Below, in pieces: positions 11,493 to 20,779 of a stretch of 64,000 bases of DNA. Position numbers and translations under genes: made by a program. The first letter of the stretch is position 1. Each line of letters begins with the position of its first letter. The notes beneath the pieces were generated by a model. The model saw nothing but the letters and a program-made list of their open reading frames with translations. It did no database searches and was not told where the DNA came from. This stretch comes from Antrihabitans auranticaus (GTDB taxonomy: Bacteria > Actinomycetota > Actinomycetes > Mycobacteriales > Mycobacteriaceae): positions 62,001 to 126,000 of the forward strand of contig NZ_JAEMNW010000003.1 of assembly GCF_016481275.1 (NCBI RefSeq), given 5' to 3'.

Positions 11493-13193
11493 ATGAGCGA
11501 GCAGGAATATGACATCGTCGTCGTCGGCAGTGGCGCCGGCGGCATGACGGCCGCGCTGACGGCAGCGCATCGCGGACTGACCGTTGTCGTCGTCGAGAAG
11601 GCGCCCCACTACGGCGGATCGACGGCCCGATCAGGGGGCGGGGTGTGGATTCCGACGAACGAAGCGCTCGTTGCGGACGGCGTGACCGACGACCTCGAGT
11701 CGGCGCGCAAGTACCTGCACCACATCATCGGCGACGTCGTTCCCACCGAACGGATCGACACCTACATCGACCGTGGACCCGAGATGATCTCGTTCGTCCT
11801 CCGGCATTCACCGCTGAAGTTCAGCTGGGTGCCCGGTTACGCCGACTATTACCCTGAGGCACCCGGCGGCCGAGTCGGTGGCCGGACCATGGAACCCAAA
11901 CCGTTCAACGGGCACAAACTCGGCGCGGAACTGGCCAACCTCGAACCCGATTACGGCAAGGCCCCCCTCAATTTCGTTGTGACGCAGGCAGACTACAAGT
12001 GGCTCAACCTCAGGAAGCGGCATCCGAAGGGCAAGCTTCGTGTCATGCGCGTCGGCGCGCGCTGGGCATTCGCGAAGCTCACCGGCAAGCATCTGCTCGC
12101 CCGCGGCCAGGCTTTCGCAGCGGCCCTGCGGAAGGGTCTGCTCGACGCCGGCGTCCCGATCATGCTCGACACCCCGATGCAGGACCTCTTCGTGGAGGAC
12201 GGCCGGGTCACCGGTGTGCTCGTCGAGATCGACGGTAGGCCCGAACTGATCCGCGCAACGCACGGCGTCGTGCTGGCATCGGGCGGCTTCGAGCACAACG
12301 AGGAGATGCGTAAGAAGTACCAGCGGGCACCGATCGGCACCGAATGGACCGTCGGCGCCAAGGCGAACACCGGCGACGGCATCGTTGCTGGCCAAAAGCT
12401 CGGTGGTGCAACCGATTTGATGGACGACGCCTGGTGGGGACCGTCGATTCCGCTGACCGGAGGTCCGTGGTTCTGCCTCGCCGAGCGCAATCTGCCCGGC
12501 AGCATCATGGTCAACGACCGCGGTCAACGCTTCCTCAACGAATCCGCACCCTATGTCGAGGCCGTGCACAAGATGTACGGCGGCGAGTACGGAATCGGTG
12601 ACGGCCCCGGCGAGAACATTCCGACGTGGATGGTCATCGACCAGCGCTACCGCGATCGGTACATCTTCGCGGGCCTCCTTCCCGAACAACGCTTTCCGAA
12701 GCGGTGGATCGAAGCCGGAATCGTCACCAAGGGCGACTCGATCGCCGAGCTCGCCGAAAAGGTGGGCCTCCCGGTCGACAACCTCGTCGCAACCGTGGAG
12801 CGCTTCAACGGCTTCGCGCGAACCGGCAAAGACGAGGACTTCGGCCGCGGCGAAAGCGGCTACGACCACTACTACGGCGACCCCCGCAATAAGCCCAACC
12901 CGAACCTGGGTGCCCTGGAAAAGGGTCCGTTCTACGCGATCAAGATGGTGCCCGGCGACCTAGGCACGAAGGGCGGACTCAAGACCGACACAGCAGCTCG
13001 AGTGCTGCGCGAGGACGGCAGTGTGATCGATGGCCTGTACGCGGTCGGCAACTCGAGCGCGCCGGTGATGGGCCACACCTATGCCGGACCCGGAGCGACG
13101 ATCGGTCCCGCGATGACCTTCGGCTACCTGGCTGTGCTCGACATCGAGCAACGATCCAAAGCGCCTGCCACCGAACGCGTTACGAACGGATAG
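11493..13193 (+). CDS. kstD: KstD, 3-ketosteroid delta-1-dehydrogenase
   Basis: FAD flavoprotein that introduces the C1-C2 double bond into ring A of 3-ketosteroids. Combined with 9-alpha-hydroxylation by KshA, this breaks ring B. The 566 residues show GSGAGG at 12-17, EKAPHYGGSTARSGGG near 35-50, a Tyr pair at 119-120 (DYYPEAPGGR) and GHTYAGPGATIGP near the C terminus. I chose MSEQEYDIVVV at 11493 because homologues begin there; an in-frame ATG at 11451 would add 14 residues and place the KstR box inside the coding sequence. chsH3 follows by 11 bases. Confidence 0.94.
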   Translation: MSEQEYDIVVVGSGAGGMTAALTAAHRGLTVVVVEKAPHYGGSTARSGGGVWIPTNEALVADGVTDDLESARKYLHHIIGDVVPTERIDTYIDRGPEMISFVLRHSPLKFSWVPGYADYYPEAPGGRVGGRTMEPKPFNGHKLGAELANLEPDYGKAPLNFVVTQADYKWLNLRKRHPKGKLRVMRVGARWAFAKLTGKHLLARGQAFAAALRKGLLDAGVPIMLDTPMQDLFVEDGRVTGVLVEIDGRPELIRATHGVVLASGGFEHNEEMRKKYQRAPIGTEWTVGAKANTGDGIVAGQKLGGATDLMDDAWWGPSIPLTGGPWFCLAERNLPGSIMVNDRGQRFLNESAPYVEAVHKMYGGEYGIGDGPGENIPTWMVIDQRYRDRYIFAGLLPEQRFPKRWIEAGIVTKGDSIAELAEKVGLPVDNLVATVERFNGFARTGKDEDFGRGESGYDHYYGDPRNKPNPNLGALEKGPFYAIKMVPGDLGTKGGLKTDTAARVLREDGSVIDGLYAVGNSSAPVMGHTYAGPGATIGPAMTFGYLAVLDIEQRSKAPATERVTNG

Positions 13194-13204
13194 GACACCC
13201 GACG

Positions 13205-14062
13205 ATGCCGATCGATCCCGCCCTCGCCATCGGCGCCGAACTCGGTTCGAGCACCTTCGGCTGGGAACCTTCCGACGTCCAGCTCTATCACCTCGCCGTC
13301 GGTGCGGGTGGCCGCCCGACCGATCCGCGCGACCTCCGCTACCTCGACGACAAGTCGCCGCAGGTCCTGCCGACTTTCGCGACGGTCGCAGCCACGTTCC
13401 ATGCGACCGAAGCACCTCGCGTCTCGTTTCCGGGCGTCGAGATCGACCTTGCGAAAGTGGTGCACGGCAGCCAGGAAGTCCGGGTCCACCGACCCTTGCC
13501 CGCAGCCGGAACCGCCACGACCACCACTCGGATCGCCGAGGTCTGGGACAAGGGCAAAGCGGCGGTGATCGTGCAGGAGTCGAGCACGGTCGATTCTGAC
13601 GGAACGCCGTTGTGGACTGCTCGGTCGTCGATCTTCGCTCGCGGCGAGGGCGGGTTCGGCGGCGAGCGCGGCCCGTCGGAATCGTTGCCGCTGCCGGACC
13701 GCGAACCGGACTACGACGTGACGACGGCGACGTTGCCGCAGCAGGCACTGCTGTACCGCATGTGCGGCGACCGCAACCCACTGCATTCGGACCCCGAATT
13801 CGCCAAGGCCGCAGGGTTTCCCGCACCCATCCTGCACGGGCTGTGCACATACGGGCTCGTCTGCAGGACGGTAGTCGACGAGGTCCTCGACGGCGATGCG
13901 ACTGCGGTGGCCGGCTTCCGTGGCCGGTTCGCCGGCGTCGTCTTTCCTGGCGAGACGTTGCGGACCCGCATGTGGCGTACCGACGACGGATTGCTGATCA
14001 ATGCGTCCGTCAGTGAGCGCGATTCACCCGCGCTGGCCGACGTTGTGCTCACCATCGTCTGA
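13205..14062 (+). CDS. chsH3: MaoC-type enoyl-CoA hydratase (ChsH3-like)
   Basis: A double hot-dog hydratase of 285 residues with the hydratase-2 motif YRMCGDRNPLHSDPEF, catalytic Asp189 and His194, in the C-terminal half. The kstD-linked homologue in M. tuberculosis (Rv3538) is assigned to hydration of the steroid side-chain enoyl-CoA during beta-oxidation. It is co-transcribed with kstD and so probably under the same KstR box. Its 3' end overlaps the convergent membrane-protein gene by 39 bp. The symbol rests on context and is less certain than the family. Confidence 0.78.
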   Translation: MPIDPALAIGAELGSSTFGWEPSDVQLYHLAVGAGGRPTDPRDLRYLDDKSPQVLPTFATVAATFHATEAPRVSFPGVEIDLAKVVHGSQEVRVHRPLPAAGTATTTTRIAEVWDKGKAAVIVQESSTVDSDGTPLWTARSSIFARGEGGFGGERGPSESLPLPDREPDYDVTTATLPQQALLYRMCGDRNPLHSDPEFAKAAGFPAPILHGLCTYGLVCRTVVDEVLDGDATAVAGFRGRFAGVVFPGETLRTRMWRTDDGLLINASVSERDSPALADVVLTIV

Positions 14063-14515
14063 TTGCAATTGCGACTGCGTGTACGGGTGAATTGCGAGCG
14101 CGAACAGCAGAACGACCGCGATCGGTGCGACGACCGGTAACCACGCGAACTCGACTGGGAAGGTGACGGCGGCCAGACCGACGAATGCGAAACCTGCTGC
14201 CGCCGCAATCGTTTGACGTGAGGTCGTCACCACACCGGCCGGGGCGCCTGCACCGAAGATCAACAGTAGATAGGCCGTAGCGGCAATGCCGGACAGTCCA
14301 GCGAGGACTGCCGTCGGATAGCCGAGGGCAAGGGCAGCGACGGCTGCGAGTACTGCCGCCGTCGATGCGGCCCGTAGCCAGAGGCTGACAATCACGAGCA
14401 GCGTGGCGGGTGCCGCCGCGGCCAACGCGATCGTCGGCGCCCCGGGGAGCGTGGCGGCGACCATACACATACCCGCGGACGCGGCAAAAGCCTTGAGCGG
14501 CAGTGCTGGATTCAT
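14024..14515 (-). CDS. Integral membrane protein of the MoxR/DUF58 operon
   Basis: A 163-residue, very hydrophobic protein with about five predicted membrane segments rich in Ala, Val and Leu and no soluble domain. It starts at an ATG whose codon overlaps the DUF58 stop (ATGA) and is the last gene of the five-gene operon. Its last 39 bp run antisense into chsH3. I recognise no family. It is presumably a membrane partner of the MoxR/DUF58 system. Confidence 0.7.
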   Translation of the reverse strand: MNPALPLKAFAASAGMCMVAATLPGAPTIALAAAAPATLLVIVSLWLRAASTAAVLAAVAALALGYPTAVLAGLSGIAATAYLLLIFGAGAPAGVVTTSRQTIAAAAGFAFVGLAAVTFPVEFAWLPVVAPIAVVLLFALAIHPYTQSQLQSDDGEHNVGQRG

Positions 14516-15743
14516 CGTCGGCTCCGTCGTCGTCCGGAATGATCGGGGATCAGCCGCATTGCCATCTCGAGCGTGATGTCTTCGTGCCAGGCGACCACGT
14601 CGACACCGATCGTGCCCATGTCCCTGTACATCGCCTTGCGTTCGAGGCGCCACATGCGCCTGATGGCAGGTGCCAATTCGTCTTGGAACGGCGCCCCACG
14701 CAGAATGTCGACCGCCACGACCGTGTGTCCGCGCCGGCGCAGATCGATGAGCGAGAGTGCGAACTCGGTATCGAGCAGCGTCGTGAACGCGATGACGATC
14801 GCGCCCGCGGGCAGTGCCGCTCGTGGCGCCAATGTTCCAGTGGTCGTGGCGAATTCGTCTCCGACACACAGGACGGTGTCGAGCACCCGATAGAACTGCC
14901 GACGGCCGATATCAGGGCCGAGCCAACGTGGCGATCGGCCGAGACCGACTATCCCCGCGCGGTCACCGCGTTGCAACGCGCTCTGCACGATCTGCGTTGC
15001 ACCGCGGACCGATCGCTCGACCGCATCGGTCGCAGGGCCGGGAGCCTGTGGGTACGTGTCGATCAGCACCACGACATCGGCGGCCCGGTCGGTCATCCGC
15101 TCGGTCACGTGCAAGCGGCCACGACGCGCACTGACCGGCCAGTTCACCGTGCGCAATTGATCGCCCGGTACGTATTCGCGGATGTCGGCGTATTCGACGC
15201 CGGGACCGATCCGGCGCGTCAGGTGTGTGCCGATCCGGTCGGGCAACTCGGTCCGCGGGATCGGTGTCGCCTGTGGCGCTGCGAGCGGATAGACGTGCAC
15301 CTCCCCCACCGTCAACGTCGCCGATCCCACCAGCAGTCCGTTCGGTGCCATCGCCTCCACCCGGACGGGCACGAGGTAGCGGCCCCAGCGTTCTGCGGAG
15401 AGCCGCAACGTCTTCTGCGTCGAGTCCGCCGTCATTCCGCCGATCGGCAGGGGCGTCACCGTCAGAGCTGTCGGTGCCCCGACCGGTTCGACGACAACGG
15501 CCAGCTCGACCTCTTCGTTCTCGAAGCACCGCACGGTTCGTGGCTCCGCGAATCCACGAACGCGCTGTGACGGTATCTGCCACATGACCGAGGTGAGCAC
15601 GCCGAGCAGCGGTGCAGCGAAAGCGACCAGCTGCCACCGTGATCCGACGACGGCAATCGCGAGCGCCGCCGCAGCGCACGTTGCGATGACCAATGCCATC
15701 GGCGATGGTCGCCAGTCGAGGCCGCTTTCGACCGGGTCGGTAC

Positions 15744-15747
<4 letters not shown>
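14512..15747 (-). CDS. DUF58 protein with N-terminal membrane anchor
   Basis: A 411-residue protein with two hydrophobic segments near the N terminus, a beta-rich middle and a DUF58 motif ([21 protein letters not shown]), followed by a von-Willebrand-A-like region ([11 protein letters not shown]). DUF58 proteins pair with MoxR AAA ATPases in poorly understood chaperone or envelope systems. The GTG at 15747 overlaps the moxR stop codon (GTGA); the longer frame to 15822 lies inside moxR. Confidence 0.85.
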
Positions 15748-16703
<956 letters not shown>

Positions 16704-16716
16704 GATCGGTTCTCCT

Positions 16717-17202
16717 TCATAGCTTTTCCAAGCGCTCGAGGATGACTTCCAACGCCTCGCGGCCAGGGCCGGCCGCCGAGCGATCCGCGTAGGACACGTT
16801 CATCGGATCGACCCAGGGCCACAACTCGGGACCGAAAAGCACCTTGCCGGATTCGTGGAACGCGGCCCTGTCCTTGGATTGCTTGTGACCGGTTGCCATC
16901 TGAAATTCGCGAGCCAGGATCGGCCGCAGGTGCCGGTCCCATTCCCCGCGGGTTCCGTCGGACCAACTGAGCATGGTCTCTGTGCGCACGCGCCATCGTT
17001 GCAGACTCTCGACGGGCGACAGGTCGACCTGCTCCTTGTCCCCGCTCTCCGGTGCGGGAGCGAGCCAGACCAGGAACCCGATCAGGACAAGCGCAACCGC
17101 GACTCCGGACGCAAGCAGCAGGAACGAGCGCCGGTCGACCGTCAGCGAGAACAACTCCACCGCGAGGACGACGGCTGTTCCGAAGAGGACGACGCGAATC
17201 AT
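16717..17202 (-). CDS. Small membrane protein of the MoxR operon
   Basis: A 161-residue protein with two N-terminal membrane helices (about 3-19 and 27-47) and a hydrophilic C-terminal domain of about 110 residues rich in charged residues and Trp (LQRWRVRTETMLSWSDG). It overlaps the preceding DUF4129 gene by 4 bases (ATGA) and ends 13 bases before moxR. The family is not recognised; it is a conserved companion in this operon type. Confidence 0.75.
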   Translation of the reverse strand: MIRVVLFGTAVVLAVELFSLTVDRRSFLLLASGVAVALVLIGFLVWLAPAPESGDKEQVDLSPVESLQRWRVRTETMLSWSDGTRGEWDRHLRPILAREFQMATGHKQSKDRAAFHESGKVLFGPELWPWVDPMNVSYADRSAAGPGREALEVILERLEKL

Positions 17203-18149
17203 GACGAACTCCGCACATCGTCGGAAACCATGCGCAGCAGCCTGACAGCGGTGTCACGTTGCGACTCGAACATTTCGTGACTGCTGAACCGGGCCTCCGC
17301 GAACAGTCCGACCAACTCCGCGGCCGCATCGGAATGCAGCACACCGTGGTCGACCGCCCTGGCCAGCACCTCGGACGGCGTATCGGACGCATGCGGCGCG
17401 GCGTCGGGTGCCGTTGCGAATTCTTTCTCCATGGCGATGTAGCACGCGATGATCGCTTCGCGCGGATCCCGACCGGGCTCGCTCATCTCCGCAAGCCCCA
17501 GTTCGGCGGCCCGGGCCAGCGAGTCCGAGACGGAGTCTGGATCGGGTGCCGCACTGTCTTCGACGGCCATCGTCGCGGCCGACGGCCTACTTCGTGCGAC
17601 GGCCAGGGCAACGCCCGCTCCGGCGACCAGCAGCAACACGGCACCGAGAACGACGAGCGTCAGCATGGCCTGTGGGGGCTCGGGTTCTTCGGGTTGCACC
17701 GGCTGCGGCGCGCGCTGATTGCCGGTCGAGCCGCCCTCCGATTCGGCGGATTCGCGGCTCTCGCCGGGTCTGTCGATTCCGACCGTCACGAACGACGCGA
17801 CAACGGCGAACAGCGCAAAAACCGCTGCGATCGCGGCGAGGTAAAGCACGAACTTGCGCCCCAGCCGGAACCGCAACCGATCCGAGCTTTCGTCCGACAC
17901 CGGCCGTGGGGAGTCCTTCTTCTCACGCCACGTCGTCACGATCCCGACGATGAGGATTCCGACCGAGATCAGCAGCAGGACGTGCACGGCGATGATCGAA
18001 CCGAGCCCGGACTCAGGCTCGCGCCGAGGCGTCGGCTCAGCGTCGGGCAGATAGCCGCGCAGCGCGACAGCGACGAGCACCACGAGAGCAACCAGCGCTG
18101 CCGTGCGAACAAGGGGACTGCTCAGACCGGAAGTGCGGAGACCACCCAT
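17199..18149 (-). CDS. DUF4129-type membrane protein
   Basis: A 316-residue protein with four predicted membrane segments (about 15-31, 50-68, 98-120, 158-182), Pro/Glu-rich linkers, and a cytosolic C-terminal region (ACYIAMEKEFA ... ARFSSHEMFE) resembling DUF4129, a domain common next to MoxR and DUF58 genes and often fused to transglutaminase-like proteins. It is the first gene of the five-gene minus-strand operon; the promoter should lie in the 72-bp gap before it. Confidence 0.75.
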   Translation of the reverse strand: MGGLRTSGLSSPLVRTAALVALVVLVAVALRGYLPDAEPTPRREPESGLGSIIAVHVLLLISVGILIVGIVTTWREKKDSPRPVSDESSDRLRFRLGRKFVLYLAAIAAVFALFAVVASFVTVGIDRPGESRESAESEGGSTGNQRAPQPVQPEEPEPPQAMLTLVVLGAVLLLVAGAGVALAVARSRPSAATMAVEDSAAPDPDSVSDSLARAAELGLAEMSEPGRDPREAIIACYIAMEKEFATAPDAAPHASDTPSEVLARAVDHGVLHSDAAAELVGLFAEARFSSHEMFESQRDTAVRLLRMVSDDVRSSS

Positions 18150-18221
18150 CGGATCGACCCAACCTCATTGCGGGGCTTTACTCCATGCTTACACGAGATC
18201 GAGTTGCCCTGAAAGGTCGCG

Positions 18222-19391
18222 TCAGGCAGTCAGGACCAGCCCTGACGTCGGAACGCCGGTCCCGGCGGTCACCAGCACGTTCTCCACGTCGTCGACCTGG
18301 TTGACCGATGTTCCCCTGATCTGGCGAACGCCCTCGGCAATGCCGTTCATACCGTGGATGTATGCCTCCCCCAGCTGGCCGCCATGCGTATTGATCGGCA
18401 ATCTGCCGCCGATTTCGATTGCACCGTCGGCGATGAAGTCGCGCGCTTCGCCGCGGCCGCAGAAGCCGAGTTCCTCGAGTTGCATCAGCACGAACGGCGT
18501 GAAGTGGTCGTAGAGAACAGCGGTCTGCATGTCTGTCGGTCCAAGCCCGGACTGCGCCCACAACTGGTCGCCGACAAGGCCCATCTCGGGCAGACCGGTC
18601 AGACCGTCGCGGTAGTAGCTGGTCATGATGTATTGGTCCGCGCCGGCACCCGATGCGGCAGCTGCGATCACCGCAGGCTTCTGCGGGAGGTCCTTGGCTC
18701 GTTCTGCCGACGTCACAACAATCGCGATGCCACCGTCGGACTCCTGGCAGCAGTCGAGCAGATGTAGTGGCTCGGCGATCCAGCGCGAGTTCTGATGGTC
18801 CTCGAGGGTGATCGGTTTACCGTAGAAGAACGCAGCCGGGTTGACGGCGGCGTGCTTACGGTCGGCAACGGCTACTCGTCCGAAATCCGCACTCGTAGCG
18901 CCGTATACGTGCATATAGCGGCGCGCGACCATCGCAACCTGAGCCGCAGGCGTGCCCAGGCCGTGCGGGTAGGACCAACTCGCGTCGACACCTGACGAGG
19001 TCGGCGCACCCGCGAGTGCCGTGGAGAATTGTCCGAACCGCGTTGCAGACCGTTCGTTGAACGCCCGATACGCGACGACGACGTCTGCGACACCGGTAGC
19101 CACAGCCATCGCAGCCTGCTGCACCGTTGCGCAGGCCGCTCCGCCACCGAAATGGATGCGGCTGAAGAACTTCAGGCTCGGGATACCGACCGAACGCGCA
19201 ACGGCAGACTCGGAATTGGTGTCCATCGTGAAGGACGTCAAGCCGTCGACGTCGGAGGGTTCCAGGCCGGCATCCTGCAACGCGGCAGACACTGCTTCGG
19301 CAGCAAGGCGCAGTTCGGTGCGGCCCGAATCCTTCGAGTAGTCGGTGGCGCCGATTCCGACGATCGCCGCTTTGCGCGACAGGCCGGTCAC
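18222..19391 (-). CDS. ltp2: Ltp2, thiolase-like retro-aldolase of side-chain removal
   Basis: Works with the ChsH1-ChsH2 hydratase to split 17-hydroxy-3-oxo-pregn-4-ene-20-carboxyl-CoA into androstenedione and propionyl-CoA. The 389 residues have a thiolase fold of the SCP-x type (IVGIGATDYSKDSGRTE, HFGGGAACATVQQAA, INTHGGQLGEAYIHG). The tyrosine-containing segments TSYYRDG and GEAYIHG fit the Tyr-based chemistry described for Ltp2. Last gene of the chsE1-E2-H2-H1-ltp2 operon, with an ATGA overlap with chsH1. Confidence 0.9.
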   Translation of the reverse strand: MTGLSRKAAIVGIGATDYSKDSGRTELRLAAEAVSAALQDAGLEPSDVDGLTSFTMDTNSESAVARSVGIPSLKFFSRIHFGGGAACATVQQAAMAVATGVADVVVAYRAFNERSATRFGQFSTALAGAPTSSGVDASWSYPHGLGTPAAQVAMVARRYMHVYGATSADFGRVAVADRKHAAVNPAAFFYGKPITLEDHQNSRWIAEPLHLLDCCQESDGGIAIVVTSAERAKDLPQKPAVIAAAASGAGADQYIMTSYYRDGLTGLPEMGLVGDQLWAQSGLGPTDMQTAVLYDHFTPFVLMQLEELGFCGRGEARDFIADGAIEIGGRLPINTHGGQLGEAYIHGMNGIAEGVRQIRGTSVNQVDDVENVLVTAGTGVPTSGLVLTA

Positions 19392-19840
19392 TGGGTGCCT
19401 GCCGTTGTTGAAGTTCCTGCCGTTGTTGAAGTTCCTGCCGTTGTTGAAGTTCCTGCCATTGTCAAAGTTACTGTGGCAGTGACGTGGTCGCCGAGTGAGT
19501 CCTTGCCGACAACGTCGACCCGAACCTCGCCGTCAGCCACATCGCCGACCTTGCCGGTGAGCGTAAGCGTGTCGTAGGCATACCAGGGAACCCCGAGCCG
19601 CAGCTTGATCGACCTGACGAACGCGGTCGGACCCGCCCAATCGGTCACGAACCGCTCGACAAGTCCCGTGTCGGTAAGGATGTTCACGAAGATGTCCTTG
19701 GACCCGCGCGCGATCGCCTTGTCGCGATCATGGTGCACGTCCTGAAAATCCCTGGTGGCCAACGCCGTACTGACGATGTAGGTCGGTGTGGCCGTGACGG
19801 TGAACTCGGGCAGTGTGTCCCCGACTGCTACGGCGGTCAT
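19388..19840 (-). CDS. chsH1: ChsH1, small MaoC subunit of the side-chain hydratase
   Basis: Single hot-dog subunit that pairs with ChsH2 to hydrate 3-oxo-pregna-4,17-diene-20-carboxyl-CoA. The 150 residues include a MaoC active-site-like stretch (RDFQDVHHDRDKA). The last 24 or so residues are an imperfect repeat of GTSTTA encoded by an 18-bp DNA repeat. From memory the M. tuberculosis ChsH1 is shorter (under 130 residues), so the tail looks like a lineage-specific addition. It overlaps both chsH2 and ltp2 by 4 bases. Confidence 0.88.
   Translation of the reverse strand: MTAVAVGDTLPEFTVTATPTYIVSTALATRDFQDVHHDRDKAIARGSKDIFVNILTDTGLVERFVTDWAGPTAFVRSIKLRLGVPWYAYDTLTLTGKVGDVADGEVRVDVVGKDSLGDHVTATVTLTMAGTSTTAGTSTTAGTSTTAGTQ
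19398..19469 (-). repeat. 18-bp tandem repeat at 3' end of chsH1
   Basis: Three identical copies of CCTGCCGTTGTTGAAGTT (19398-19415, 19416-19433, 19434-19451) are followed by a diverged fourth (19452-19469, 15 of 18 identical). It is in frame and encodes repeated GTSTTA units, so copy number can change without a frameshift. Confidence 0.95.
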
Positions 19841-20772
19841 TTAGCGTCCGCCGGCCGCCAGGCGGGCAACGTCAGATCGTCGTCGATTCGAACGAACTCG
19901 ACTTCGACGGGTAGCCCCACATGTACTGCGGCGGGATCGATTCCGCGCAACTCACCGAGCATCCGCACACCTTCCTCGAGTTCGATCAGTGCGACGACGA
20001 AGGGCAGCGAGCGGCCCGGGACCTTCGGCGCGTGGTGGACGACGAAACTGAAAACGGTGCCGAGCCCGGACGCGACGACGTAGTCGGTCGGCACACTCTT
20101 GTCCTGCCAGATCGCTGGAATCGGCGGGTGCCGAAGCGAGCCGTCCTCGACGCGTTGAATACGAAGTTCGCCGACTTTCGCACCTTCCCAGAAGAACTCG
20201 GTGTCGAGCGAAACAGCGGGTCGAATGGCGAGGGCCGGATCGATACCTTCCGGTCCTGTGGCCTGACCCTTCGGCGCGAACTTGAGGACGCGGAACAGCA
20301 TTTCCGCGACCGGCTCGTCATCGACCGTCCAGATATTCTTGACTGTGACGAACCATCCTTCGCCAAGGCCTGTCTTCTTGGGCCCGACAACCTCTTCCAG
20401 CGTGGCCGACAGCGAGATTTCTTCGCCGAGCTGGACGTAGCGGTGGTAGGTCTGCTCACAGTTCGTCGCGACGATCGAGGTGAACCCGGCTTCGTCGAGT
20501 ACTTCGATTATCTTGCCGAGCGGGTCGTCGCTGGTGCGCGAGTAGTGCAGCCCGCCCATGGTCCACACCTGCGCCATCGCCGGCGGTGCGACGACGCCTG
20601 GGTGGCCTGCGGCACGCGCGGCATCGGCATCGACATAGATCGGGTTCTCGTCACCGAGCGCCTCGACCCAGTTGTTGATCATCGGCTGATTCACCGGGTC
20701 GCGACCCGTACGCGGCTTGCTCGCCCCCGCAGCCCGGATCTGTTGCGCTGCAGCGAGAATTGATTCGGTCAC
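19837..20772 (-). CDS. chsH2: ChsH2, MaoC-DUF35 subunit of the side-chain hydratase
   Basis: Large subunit of the ChsH1-ChsH2 hydratase. The 311 residues consist of an N-terminal MaoC-like hot dog (about 15-170; NWVEALGDENPIYVD, VVAPPAMAQVW) and a C-terminal DUF35 OB-fold domain (about 185-305) that docks Ltp2 in related complexes. The DUF35 part has no CxxC pair (RIQRVEDGSLRHPP where a zinc ribbon often sits). The gene follows chsE2 by 7 bases. Confidence 0.9.
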   Translation of the reverse strand: MTESILAAAQQIRAAGASKPRTGRDPVNQPMINNWVEALGDENPIYVDADAARAAGHPGVVAPPAMAQVWTMGGLHYSRTSDDPLGKIIEVLDEAGFTSIVATNCEQTYHRYVQLGEEISLSATLEEVVGPKKTGLGEGWFVTVKNIWTVDDEPVAEMLFRVLKFAPKGQATGPEGIDPALAIRPAVSLDTEFFWEGAKVGELRIQRVEDGSLRHPPIPAIWQDKSVPTDYVVASGLGTVFSFVVHHAPKVPGRSLPFVVALIELEEGVRMLGELRGIDPAAVHVGLPVEVEFVRIDDDLTLPAWRPADAK

Positions 20773-20779
20773 ACCACTC

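Noticed and set aside
18150-18221. Possible KstR box between the MoxR operon and ltp2
   Set aside because: No AAC-N2-GTT core is present in this gap.
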